From Amycolatopsis nigrescens CSC17Ta-90 (GTDB lineage Bacteria > Actinomycetota > Actinomycetes > Mycobacteriales > Pseudonocardiaceae): a DNA stretch of 64,000 nt. The notes below the pieces were generated by a model. That model was not told where the DNA came from, ran no database searches, and saw nothing but the letters and a program-made list of their open reading frames with translations. The stretch is taken from assembly GCF_000384315.1 (NCBI RefSeq), contig NZ_ARVW01000001.1, positions 4,402,157 to 4,466,156 of the forward strand, given 5' to 3'. The number at the start of each line of letters is the position of its first letter. The stretch's first letter is position 1. The position numbers and the translations under genes were made by a program. This document shows, piece after piece, positions 53,701 through 62,992 of the stretch.

Positions 53701-53780
53701 TGTGGGCCGCTCTAAAGTACCGTATTTGGTGACGCTCCGATACGTGCCCCGGACGGTTGGCGGCGGGGAGGACATACGGT

Positions 53781-54452
53781 GTGCTGATGGCCGACGTCGA
53801 TGCTCGTTCGCGCAGGGCGCCGGGCGCGCGCCGGCAGCCCACCGCCAGGCAGCGCGCGCTGCTCGGCGACCTGGAGGTGCTCTTCCTCGAGGAGGGCTTC
53901 GCCGGGTTCACCCTGGACGACCTGGCGGCGCGCACCCGCTGCTCGAAGTCCACCCTCTACGCGCTCGCGCCTAGCAAGGAGCAGCTCGCGGTGAAGGTGG
54001 TCGCGCGCTTCTTCAAGGGCGCCGCCAAGCAGATCGAAGCGCGGATCGAGGGCCTCGGCGACGCCAGGGACATCCTCCGCGAGTACCTGGCCGGGGTGTC
54101 CGAGTACCTGAACCGGGCGTCCTCGGCCTTCATGCGCGACATCGCCGACTTCGCGCCGGCCCGCGCGACCTACGAGCTGAACTCGCAGGCGGCCGCGGCC
54201 AGGATCCGCGAGTTCATCGCCAAAGGGGTGGCCGACGGGGTGTTCCGTGACGTGCGGGCCGGTTTGGTCGCGGAGATGGCCGGGGTGCTGATCGAGGCCA
54301 TCCAGACCGGGGTGCTGGCGGCCAGAACGGACGTCTCCGACGCTGAAGCCTTCACCGCGCTCTCTGAATTGCTGCTCGAAGGAATTGCGACGCGGAGCGT
54401 CTCGTTGGGGGGCGGTGGTCGGGCGACGGGTGGGCTAGCATCACGGCCGTGA
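53781..54452 (+). CDS. TetR-family transcriptional regulator
   Basis: A 223-residue TetR regulator. GTG at 53781 lies 8 nt after GGAGGA and is preferred to ATG 53787. Its helix-turn-helix [28 protein letters not shown] is of the kind found in FadR-like fatty-acid regulators. Divergent from the acyl-CoA dehydrogenase and coupled (GTGA) to the downstream kinase gene. The C-terminal 15 residues ([14 protein letters not shown]) look like non-conserved extension. Confidence 0.85.
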   Translation: MLMADVDARSRRAPGARRQPTARQRALLGDLEVLFLEEGFAGFTLDDLAARTRCSKSTLYALAPSKEQLAVKVVARFFKGAAKQIEARIEGLGDARDILREYLAGVSEYLNRASSAFMRDIADFAPARATYELNSQAAAARIREFIAKGVADGVFRDVRAGLVAEMAGVLIEAIQTGVLAARTDVSDAEAFTALSELLLEGIATRSVSLGGGGRATGGLASRP

Positions 54453-55390
54453 TCGTTGTCGGTGGAGAAAATCTGGTGGACCTGGTGCCCGGCGCCCCAG
54501 ACGAGTCCATTTTGGACGAAGGGCTGCGGCCGTTGCTGCCCCGGCTCGGCGGCGGGCCGTACAACGTGGCACTGGCGGCGGGCAGGCTCGGCGTGCCGGC
54601 CGCCTTCCTGTCCAGGATGTCCGGTGACCGGTTCGGCCGGGCGCTGCGGGCTAGGCTCCGCGCGGCCGGGGTTGACCTGTCCCTGCTGCAGGACGGCGCC
54701 GAGCCGACCACGCTGGCGGTGGTCGCGCTCCGGGACAACGGTTCGGCCGAATACACCTTCTACACCGAGGGCACCGCGGACCGGCTGGTCGCCGATCCGG
54801 GGCCGCTGCCGGAAGAGGTCACCGCCCTCTCGCTCGGCACCATCGGCATGGTGCTGGAGCCGGGGGTCAGCGCGTACGAGTCGGTGCTGCGCCGCGAGTC
54901 CGCGCGTGGGGTGCTGACCGCGCTGGATCCGAACATCCGGGCCGGCCTGATCGCCGACCCGGCGGCCTACCGGGCGCGTTTCCGTTCCTGGCTGAAGGAT
55001 GTCCGGCTGCTCAAGCTCTCCGACGACGACGCGGAATGGCTGGCCGGCGGGGTGGACGCGGTGACCGCGGCGAAGGGCTGGCTGGAGGCCGGAGTGGACG
55101 CTGTGGTGCTCACCCGCGGCGCGGAGGGCCTCAGCGTCATCACCGGGTCGGGCGAAATCGCGGTTCCGCCGATCCGGGTGCGGGTCGCCGACACCATCGG
55201 CGCCGGGGACACCGTGCAGGGCGCGTTGCTGGCCTGGCTGCACAACCACGGCGTGCGCGCACTCGGCGCACTCGAACCGGCCGATTGGCGGGAAGTGCTG
55301 GGATATGCGGCAAAAGCGGCAGCGATCACCGTTTCACGCAGTGGCGCGGAACCGCCGACAGCGCAAGAGCTGGCCGGTTACGACGGGTGA
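54449..55390 (+). CDS. PfkB-family carbohydrate kinase (fructokinase-like)
   Basis: Ribokinase-fold sugar kinase of 313 residues, GTG start overlapping the tetR stop. The N-terminal substrate motif is GGGPYNVALAAGRLGVPAAFLSRMSGDRFG and the C-terminal PfkB signature is DTIGAGDTVQGALLAWL, containing the anion hole and catalytic Asp. VVLTRGAEGLSVI is also typical. Fructose or another ketose is the likely substrate; exact specificity cannot be read. A GTCCATTTTGGAC palindrome lies in the coding sequence at 54505. Confidence 0.88.
   Translation: MIVVGGENLVDLVPGAPDESILDEGLRPLLPRLGGGPYNVALAAGRLGVPAAFLSRMSGDRFGRALRARLRAAGVDLSLLQDGAEPTTLAVVALRDNGSAEYTFYTEGTADRLVADPGPLPEEVTALSLGTIGMVLEPGVSAYESVLRRESARGVLTALDPNIRAGLIADPAAYRARFRSWLKDVRLLKLSDDDAEWLAGGVDAVTAAKGWLEAGVDAVVLTRGAEGLSVITGSGEIAVPPIRVRVADTIGAGDTVQGALLAWLHNHGVRALGALEPADWREVLGYAAKAAAITVSRSGAEPPTAQELAGYDG
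54505..54517. repeat. GTCCA-N3-TGGAC palindrome, copy in the PfkB kinase gene
   Basis: GTCCATTTTGGAC, read TCC-ATT-TTG-GAC, using the uncommon codons ATT and TTG. Confidence 0.8.
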
Positions 55391-55645
55391 AGTGCGCCGT
55401 AATCTTCGTCACGGCTGTCGTAAGCGGGAAAATTTCCTGGCATCCGATGTGTGAATTCTGTCCCAAACAATTAGCCGTGGGTAACACAGTGGCTGCGCGG
55501 ACACCCCTGGTTCGACTAGCGTAGAGCCCAGTTCATACCCCAGCGGGGCGGTGTGCGGCGAGACCGATGCGAGGTCGCGCGAACAGATGGCCGCCTGTGG
55601 AACCTACAGGCGCCGCCGGCCCGTGCAACCGTGAGAGGGACCTGC

Positions 55646-56959
<1,314 letters not shown>

Positions 56960-56976
56960 ACCTTCTGTCGCTTTAT

Positions 56977-57029
56977 GCAGCGAAGGCCACCTTGCCTGCG
57001 TTCAACGCAGCGAAGGTGGCCTTCACTGC
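56977..57029. terminator. Hairpin after gltA (dispersed family, copy 2)
   Basis: GAAGGCCACCTT (56982-56993) pairs with AAGGTGGCCTTC (57013-57024), and CTGCG (56996-57000) with CGCAG (57006-57010), with outer GCAG/CTGC. Dinucleotides GC and CG at 56994 and 57011 oppose each other unpaired. The core matches the hairpin after ureD. Confidence 0.75.
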
Positions 57030-57067
57030 GTTCTGCGAGGGTGCGGGGGGAGCCATAGGGTGAAGTG

Positions 57068-58423
57068 GTGAGTGCGGTTCTGTGGTTTCGCAGGGATTTG
57101 CGGCTCGGTGACCACGCGGCGCTGCTGAGCGCCGCGGAGCGGTCGGGCCGGGTACTCGCCCTGTACGTACTCGACGAGGCGCTGCTTTCACCAGCCGGCG
57201 CGCCCCGCACCGCCTTTCTCTACGGCTGCCTGCGCGCGCTGGACGAGCAGCTCGGCGGCAGGTTGATGGTGGTGCGCGGCGATCCGGCCCGGGAGGTCGT
57301 GAAGGCCGCGAAGGCGGTGGACGCGAAGAGCGTGCACGTCAGTGCGGACACCGCGCCGTACGGCCGAGGCCGTGACGAGAAGGTGGCCAAGGAGCTCGAA
57401 GCGGCCGGGATCGACTGGGTGGCCACGGGTTCGTCCTACGCCGTCACGCCGGGCCGGGTGCGCAAGGTTGATGGCGAGCCGTACCGGGTTTTCACCCCGT
57501 TCTACCGGGCCTGGCTGCGGCACGGCTCGCGATCGCCGGCGGACACCGGACCGTCCATCGTGGACTGGATCGAGCCGCCGCGCACACTGTCCATTCCAGA
57601 CTCACCGGAGCTGGGCCGGACGAGCCTGCCGGAGCCGGGTGAGCGGGCCGCGCGGGAACTCTGGCAGGAGTTCCGCGCCGAGGGGCTGGACTCCTACGAC
57701 GAGCAGCGGGACCGGCCCGATCTCGCCGGTACCACCAGGATTTCGCCGTACCTGCGCTGGGGTTGCGTGCATCCGCGCACGCTGCTCGCCGATCTCGCCG
57801 GGGACCGTGGCGCCGGAGCCGGGGCGTTGCGGTCCGAGCTGGCCTGGCGCGAGTTCCACGCCGATGTGCTCTGGCATCGCCCGGAGACCGCGCGGTGGAA
57901 CTACGACGAGCGCTTCGACCGGATGCGGCACGAGACCGGGGCGGCCGCGCGGTCCGCGTTCGGCCGGTGGTGCGAGGGGCGCACCGGTTATCCGATCGTG
58001 GACGCGGGGATGCGGCAGCTGCTCGCCGAGGGCTGGATGCACAACCGGGTGCGCATGGTGGTGGCCAGTTTCCTGGTCAAGGACCTGCATCTGCCGTGGC
58101 GGTGGGGCGCCCGGCACTTCATGCGGCTGCTCGTGGACGGTGACCTGGCGTCGAACCAGCTCAACTGGCAATGGGTGGCCGGGTCCGGCACCGACGCGGC
58201 GCCCTACTTCCGGGTGTTCAACCCGACCACCCAGGGCGAGAAGTTCGACCCCAACGGCGACTACGTGCGCGAGTACGTCCCCGAACTCCGTGCTGTGCGG
58301 GGAAAAGCCGTGCACCAGCCGTGGAAGCTCTTCGATCAGGGCGACTACCCGCCGCCGATCGTCGAACACGCCCACGAACGCCAGGTCGCCCTCTCCCACT
58401 ACGGCGAGATCACCGGCAAGTGA
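57068..58423 (+). CDS. phr: Deoxyribodipyrimidine photolyase (class I)
   Basis: Light-driven DNA repair enzyme of about 451 residues. Two adjacent GTG codons (57065, 57068) can start it. N-terminal antenna domain begins AVLWFRRDLRLGDHAALL. The FAD domain carries ELAWREFHADVLWHRPE, GYPIVDAGMRQLLAEGWMHNRVRMVVASFLVKDL and LASNQLNWQWVAGSGTDAAPYFRVFNP, the flavin and electron-transfer Trp region. Complete, so active repair is likely. Carries GTCCATCGTGGAC at 57553. Confidence 0.94.
   Translation: MSAVLWFRRDLRLGDHAALLSAAERSGRVLALYVLDEALLSPAGAPRTAFLYGCLRALDEQLGGRLMVVRGDPAREVVKAAKAVDAKSVHVSADTAPYGRGRDEKVAKELEAAGIDWVATGSSYAVTPGRVRKVDGEPYRVFTPFYRAWLRHGSRSPADTGPSIVDWIEPPRTLSIPDSPELGRTSLPEPGERAARELWQEFRAEGLDSYDEQRDRPDLAGTTRISPYLRWGCVHPRTLLADLAGDRGAGAGALRSELAWREFHADVLWHRPETARWNYDERFDRMRHETGAAARSAFGRWCEGRTGYPIVDAGMRQLLAEGWMHNRVRMVVASFLVKDLHLPWRWGARHFMRLLVDGDLASNQLNWQWVAGSGTDAAPYFRVFNPTTQGEKFDPNGDYVREYVPELRAVRGKAVHQPWKLFDQGDYPPPIVEHAHERQVALSHYGEITGK
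57553..57565. repeat. GTCCA-N3-TGGAC palindrome, copy in phr
   Basis: GTCCATCGTGGAC, read TCC-ATC-GTG-GAC. Confidence 0.8.
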
Positions 58424-58512
58424 CTGGAGGACGCCTTCGGGACATTGCACGCGCCGAAGAGAGTACGTGCGGCGCGGGACCGGTCCCGCGCCGCGCACCT
58501 AGCCTCGCCTGC

Positions 58513-59124
58513 ATGCCGACCTTTCCACGAGCGGGCCTGGCCTGCTGCACCGGACTGACCGCGCTGGCGATGGCCGCTTGCGGAGGCCCACCCGCCGCCC
58601 CTTCGGTATCGGCCGCGTCCACGGCCACGACGGCGGCCGTCCAGTCGACGACCGCCGGCGGTTCCGGTCCGGGGCAATGGGTCCGGCAGTTCTGCGGGAA
58701 GACTCCGATGGACGCGGCGCAGTACATCTCGGTGCTGAAGGCCACGATCGAGGCGAAGGCGCCCCAGCTGACCGCAGGCGACCTGGCAGGGGACAGCGAG
58801 GTGCTGTACAGCACCGTGAGCTCCGGCCTGCACGCGTGGATGACCGACAGTGCCGGCCGGCTCGCCTCGACCACCGCGGCGGATCCGGTCGGGGAAGCCG
58901 CGCGTACCTATCTCCTCGACGTCTACCAGCGGCTGAACCAGGCGTTCGCCGCGGCGGAGGAGCGGATCAAGGCGCTGCCCACGACGAACGTCAACCGGTA
59001 CGTTCCGGCGTTCTCGGAGGTGGCCGGCAGCGTGCTGTCCGCGGTCGACGACGGCAAGACCGCGATCACATCCCACAGCACGCTTGGCCCGGTCTACGCC
59101 GCGGACCCGGATTGCCGGTACTGA
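58513..59124 (+). CDS. Putative lipoprotein
   Basis: Predicted lipoprotein of 203 residues and unknown role. Signal peptide ends in LAMAACGG, with lipobox Cys near residue 21. A Ser/Thr/Ala-rich linker is followed by a helical domain opening WVRQFCGKTPMDAAQYISVL and ending STLGPVYAADPDCRY; two Cys at the domain ends may pair. The 58513 ATG lacks a clear ribosome site. It is convergent with the ABC exporter operon. Confidence 0.65.
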   Translation: MPTFPRAGLACCTGLTALAMAACGGPPAAPSVSAASTATTAAVQSTTAGGSGPGQWVRQFCGKTPMDAAQYISVLKATIEAKAPQLTAGDLAGDSEVLYSTVSSGLHAWMTDSAGRLASTTAADPVGEAARTYLLDVYQRLNQAFAAAEERIKALPTTNVNRYVPAFSEVAGSVLSAVDDGKTAITSHSTLGPVYAADPDCRY

Positions 59125-59155
59125 CCGTTGGACCCGGCCGTGAGCCAGGTGCCCT

Positions 59156-60367
59156 TCAGCCGCGGAGGGCGTCGGTGAGGCGGATGCGGGAACCGGTGCG
59201 CAGCACGGCGTTCTGGTAGACCTTGCCGCCGAGCCAGGTGAACAGCGCCGCGGTGGCCGCGGTGAGCAGCACGGCCAGCCCGATCTCCCAGCCGGCCGCC
59301 ACCCCGGCGGCGATCCGGCCCGGCATCAGCACCGGTGAGAGCAGCGGGATCATCGACAGCACGGCGCTCGCGGTGCTCTCCGGGTCCTGCAGCAGCAGGT
59401 TCAGGCCGACCACGAAGCCGATCACCAGCACCATCGACACCGGGGTCACCACCGACTGCGCGTCCTCCTGCCGTGACACCAGCGATCCGGCCGCGGCGAA
59501 AATGGTGGCGTAGAGGAAGAAACCGAGCAGATACCAGAGCAGGCCCCAGAGCAGCGTCTCGGTGGCCACCCCGGACAGGGTGAGCACCCCGGTGGCCGTG
59601 CTCATCAGCAGCCCGGCCCCTGCCAGGATGAGCAGCTGGGTCAGCCCGACCAGGCCGAGCCCGATCACCTTGCCCAGCAGCAGATGCCACGGTCGCACGG
59701 TGGAGAGCAGGATCTCCACCACCCGGCTCGACTTCTCCTCGACCACGCCCTGCGCGACCAGCGCGCCGTAGGTGGTGATGCTCATGTACAGCAGGAAGAC
59801 CATGATCAGCCCGATCGCCAGCCGCTGCCCGCGTTCCGGGTCCGGCGGCTGGATCTCGGTCACCGAGACCTGGGTGGCGCCGACCTCGCCGAGCACCTGC
59901 TCCGGGTCCGCACCGGCCTCGCTGAGCTTCGCCTTGAGCACCTCCTGCTGGGCCAGCTGGTTCAGCACCGCCCGCAGCTGCTGGTCCAGATCGGACTTCA
60001 CCAGCACCCGCAGGTCGGCGGTGTTGCCGGAGAGCAGCGCGTCCAGCTCGCCGTCGGCGACCTGCTGCCGCCCCTGCTCGGCGTCGGCCACCGGCCGGGT
60101 ATCCACCTCCTCGCCGATCTGGGCGGCCGCGGCCTTGAGCGGCTCCGAGATCGCGGCGGTCTGCCCGGACAGGCCGATTTCCTTCCGGTCCGCCCCGCTG
60201 AACAGGCTGGCTTGCAGCAGCAGGTAGCCGGCCAGCACGACCAGGATCACCCCGGTGCCGATCACGAAGGACCTGGTGCGCAGCCGGGTGTTCAGCTCGC
60301 GGCGCGCGACCAGCCGGACCGCGGTCAGCGGCCGGACCGACCGTGCTTCGCGGATCGGCGTGCTCAT
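59156..60367 (-). CDS. ABC-2 transporter permease (NatB-like)
   Basis: Export permease of 403 residues in the NatB/YhaP style: one helix near the N-terminus (GVILVVLAGYLLLQASL), an extracytoplasmic domain of about 130 residues, then five or six helices. The coupling loop is QGVVEEKSSRVVEILLSTVRPWHLLLGK, diagnostic for this family. ATG at 60367 overlaps the ATPase stop (ATGA). NatAB of Bacillus exports sodium; other members export different substrates. Confidence 0.86.
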   Translation of the reverse strand: MSTPIREARSVRPLTAVRLVARRELNTRLRTRSFVIGTGVILVVLAGYLLLQASLFSGADRKEIGLSGQTAAISEPLKAAAAQIGEEVDTRPVADAEQGRQQVADGELDALLSGNTADLRVLVKSDLDQQLRAVLNQLAQQEVLKAKLSEAGADPEQVLGEVGATQVSVTEIQPPDPERGQRLAIGLIMVFLLYMSITTYGALVAQGVVEEKSSRVVEILLSTVRPWHLLLGKVIGLGLVGLTQLLILAGAGLLMSTATGVLTLSGVATETLLWGLLWYLLGFFLYATIFAAAGSLVSRQEDAQSVVTPVSMVLVIGFVVGLNLLLQDPESTASAVLSMIPLLSPVLMPGRIAAGVAAGWEIGLAVLLTAATAALFTWLGGKVYQNAVLRTGSRIRLTDALRG

Positions 60368-61275
60368 GAGCTCTTCCCCTCGGAGACGGCGTTGCGGAAC
60401 AGTTCGGTCAGCGAGGGCTTGCGCCTGCTGAACTCGGCGACCGGCCCGGTGGCCAGCGCGGCGGCCAGCACGGTCTGATCGTCGGTGCCGGGGTCCAGCT
60501 CCAGTTCGGTGCCGCCCTGGCCCTCGGAGACGACCCGCGCGCCCGGCAGGCCGGCCGCCCAGCCAGGCGGCGCCTGCGGGGCGGAGACGACCAGTCGCGC
60601 AGCCGCCCCGGCGGTCAGCTCGGCCACGCTGCCCACCGCCACCATCTGTCCACTTCGGATGATGCCGACCCGGTCGCAGAGCCGCTCCACCAGGTCGAGC
60701 TGGTGGCTGGAGAACACCACCGGCACCCCGGTGGCCGCCTTCTCCCGCAGCACGTCGCTCATCACGTCCACGGCCAGCGGGTCGAGCCCGGAGAACGGCT
60801 CGTCCAGCACCAGCACCGCCGGATCGTGCACCAGCGCGGCGGCCAGCTGCACCCGCTGCTGGTTGCCGAGGCTGAGCTTCTGCACCTCGTCCGTGCGGCG
60901 TTCGCCGAGCCCCAGCCTGGCGATCCACCCCTCCGCGCTCTTGTGCGCCTCGTTCGCGGTCAGCCCGTGCAGCTCTGCAAGGTAGACGAGCTGGTCGAGC
61001 ACCTTCATCTTCGGGTAGAGGCCGCGTTCTTCCGGCATGTAACCGATGTGCGTGCGGGTCTGGTGGGTGATCGGCTGCCCGGCGAAGCGGACCGTGCCGG
61101 CGTCGGCGGCCAGCACGCCCAGCGCGATCCGCATGGTGGTGGTCTTGCCTGCCCCGTTGCTGCCGACGAAGCCGAACAGCTCGCCGGGGCGCACATCGAA
61201 GGTCACCGCGTCCAAGGCGACCACCCGGCCGTACCTCTTGGATACGCTGTCGATCTCCAAAGCGTTGTCAGGCAA
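60364..61275 (-). CDS. ABC transporter ATP-binding protein (NatA-like)
   Basis: ATPase of 303 residues. The TTG at 61275 follows AAGGGG and gives the start PDNALEIDSVSKRYG. Walker A GSNGAGKTT, signature LSLGNQQRVQLAAALVHD (the LSxGN variant usual in this branch), Walker B VLVLDEPFSGLDP and SSHQLDLVERLCDR are present. The C-terminal domain with PSLTELFRNAVSEG is typical of NatA-like exporters. Translationally coupled to its permease. Confidence 0.87.
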   Translation of the reverse strand: MPDNALEIDSVSKRYGRVVALDAVTFDVRPGELFGFVGSNGAGKTTTMRIALGVLAADAGTVRFAGQPITHQTRTHIGYMPEERGLYPKMKVLDQLVYLAELHGLTANEAHKSAEGWIARLGLGERRTDEVQKLSLGNQQRVQLAAALVHDPAVLVLDEPFSGLDPLAVDVMSDVLREKAATGVPVVFSSHQLDLVERLCDRVGIIRSGQMVAVGSVAELTAGAAARLVVSAPQAPPGWAAGLPGARVVSEGQGGTELELDPGTDDQTVLAAALATGPVAEFSRRKPSLTELFRNAVSEGKSS

Positions 61276-61392
61276 CGGTTTCCCCTTCGTCGGGCAGCAC
61301 TGTGGGCCAGGTCCGGGCTGGGAAGGTGGTCGGTCCGGCAAAGCTTTTCACAATTGTGCCAGTGCGCCGCGTCCGGCCGCGTCGTCGGGCGG

Positions 61393-62121
61393 CTAGGGCG
61401 TGTCTCCGGCGGGCTCGACGGGCTTGCCGGCGTGGGCCAGTGCGCTGGGCGAGAGGCGCCCGACGATCGCCGGCGCTTCGTGCACGAGCGTGTCGTCGGT
61501 GAGGGCCGTCACCATGAACAGTGCGAAGTCCACCCGCCGCGTCAGGTTGCTCGCGAGGACCGGGTCGCCGACGTGGCGGCTCCACACCGGCAGTCCCTGG
61601 CTCTCGCCCTCTTCGAGGTCGCTCCCGCGGACCACGGTCCACCGCCGGTCGCTGGCGAAGATCCGCCGGCACGCCTCCACCTGGTCGTCGATCTCGGCCG
61701 CGCGCACCAGGCGGGCCAGCCAGGTGGCGATCCGGACGCCGGCCTTGAACATCCAGGAGTACCGGTCTTCGCCGTCCCGGGTGATGTGCCAGCCGCAGGA
61801 GAAGGCCAGGCGCGCGCCGGGGTCGGCGAAGTCGAGCACCGCCTGCGCCGTGCCCGACGAGTACTGCTGAACGCGCCAGGGGACCAGCACGGTCAGCACG
61901 CCATCGCAGCCGGCGACCGCCTGCCGGATCACCTCCCGGTCGTTGGTGGGCCCCGGCACGATCGTGATCCGGTCCGCGAACGCGTCGAGTTTCCCGACAC
62001 TGCGTTCCCGGCACACGCCGACGACTTCGTAACCGCGGTCCAGCGCGTGCCGGACCAGGTACTGCCCGAGCTTCCCCGAAGCGCCGATGACGCAGACCTT
62101 CCGCAACTGTTCCGTGCTCAT
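61393..62121 (-). CDS. NAD(P)-binding NmrA/SDR-like reductase
   Basis: A 242-residue atypical short-chain dehydrogenase. ATG at 62121 (MSTEQLRKVCVIGASGKLGQYLVRHAL), whose GASGKLGQ loop is the cofactor site. FSCGWHITRDGEDRYSWMFKAG and WTVVRGSDLEEGESQG follow the NmrA-like pattern with no obvious YxxxK pair, so it could be a redox sensor or a reductase. Divergent from a TetR gene; the two share a region with two identical operator copies. Confidence 0.75.
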   Translation of the reverse strand: MSTEQLRKVCVIGASGKLGQYLVRHALDRGYEVVGVCRERSVGKLDAFADRITIVPGPTNDREVIRQAVAGCDGVLTVLVPWRVQQYSSGTAQAVLDFADPGARLAFSCGWHITRDGEDRYSWMFKAGVRIATWLARLVRAAEIDDQVEACRRIFASDRRWTVVRGSDLEEGESQGLPVWSRHVGDPVLASNLTRRVDFALFMVTALTDDTLVHEAPAIVGRLSPSALAHAGKPVEPAGDTP

Positions 62122-62152
62122 GTCCCGCTCCTGCCACTCGTGCCCGATCGGA

Positions 62153-62188
62153 CTTACGCTGTAAGGCAAGCTAAGCTTACGCTGTAAG
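62153..62188. promoter_or_regulatory. Duplicated TetR-type operator CTTAC-GCT-GTAAG
   Basis: CTTACGCTGTAAG, a 13-bp palindrome, occurs identically at 62153-62165 and 62176-62188, 23 bp apart. It lies between the divergent reductase and tetR genes, 32 nt upstream of the reductase start. Confidence 0.8.
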
Positions 62189-62215
62189 TTCGTCAAGCGG
62201 CGGGAGGAAGCACGA

Positions 62216-62884
62216 ATGCGCGCGGGATCGAAGCGGGCGCCGCTCAGTCAGGAGCGGGTGGTCGCCGCCGCGATGGCGCTGGCCGACGAGAAGGGCGACG
62301 CCGGGGTCACCATGCGGGCGATCGCCACGAAGCTGGGCGTGGAGGCGATGTCGCTGTACAGCCACGTTTCCGGCAGGGAGGCCATCCTCGACGGGATGGT
62401 GGACGCGGTGTTCGGCGAGATCGACCTCCCGACAAGCACGGAATCAGTGCAGGCCCCGGACTGGAAGGAGGCCATGCGCGAACGTGCCGCCTCGTCGCGC
62501 GCGGCGCTGCGGCGCCATCCATGGGCGGTCGGCCTGCTGGACTCCCGCAGCCAGCCCGGCCCGGCGACCCTGCGCCACCACGACGCCGTCCTTGGCGTCC
62601 TGCGTGCGGGCGGTTTCTCCGTCGCAATGGCCGCGCACGCGTTCTCGGTGATCGACAGCTATCTCTACGGGTTCGTCCTCCAGGAGCTGAGCCTGCCGTT
62701 CACCGGCCCCGCCGAACTCGACGAGATCGCCGACGACATCCTGCGCGACCTGCCGGCCGATGCCTACCCGCACCTCACCGAGCTGATCACCGAGCACGCC
62801 CTGCGGCCGGGCTACGACTACGCCGACGAGTTCGAGTTCGGCCTCTCGCTGATCCTCGACGCGCTGCACCCCGACGAGAACTAG
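62216..62884 (+). CDS. TetR-family transcriptional regulator (TetR_C-type ligand domain)
   Basis: A 222-residue regulator, ATG at 62216 with GGAGGA 7 nt upstream. The helix-turn-helix is VTMRAIATKLGVEAMSLYSHVSGREAIL. The C-terminal part RRHPWAVGLLDSRSQPGPATLRHHDAVLGVLRAGG and the ending EFEFGLSLILDAL match the tetracycline-repressor-like ligand domain common next to reductases. The duplicated CTTAC-N3-GTAAG operator in the divergent gap is its probable binding site, giving autoregulation and control of the NmrA-like gene. Confidence 0.88.
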   Translation: MRAGSKRAPLSQERVVAAAMALADEKGDAGVTMRAIATKLGVEAMSLYSHVSGREAILDGMVDAVFGEIDLPTSTESVQAPDWKEAMRERAASSRAALRRHPWAVGLLDSRSQPGPATLRHHDAVLGVLRAGGFSVAMAAHAFSVIDSYLYGFVLQELSLPFTGPAELDEIADDILRDLPADAYPHLTELITEHALRPGYDYADEFEFGLSLILDALHPDEN

Positions 62885-62902
62885 GGCGGAAGAGGATCCA
62901 CG

Positions 62903-62992
62903 ATGGACGTTCTGGGCGCTCGAAACTGGGCCAGCTAGGAGGCTGACGTGGGCATCCACGACATCATCTACCAGGAATCCATCAAAGGGTGA
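62903..62992 (+). other. Two tiny open frames with ribosome-like sites (possible gene remnants)
   Basis: After the tetR gene, ATG 62903 opens an 11-codon frame (MDVLGARNWAS). AGGAGG at 62937-62942 then precedes GTG 62948, opening a 14-codon frame (VGIHDIIYQESIKG) that overlaps the glpD stop. Both are too short to call genes; the good second ribosome site suggests the start of a gene that was truncated. Confidence 0.3.
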
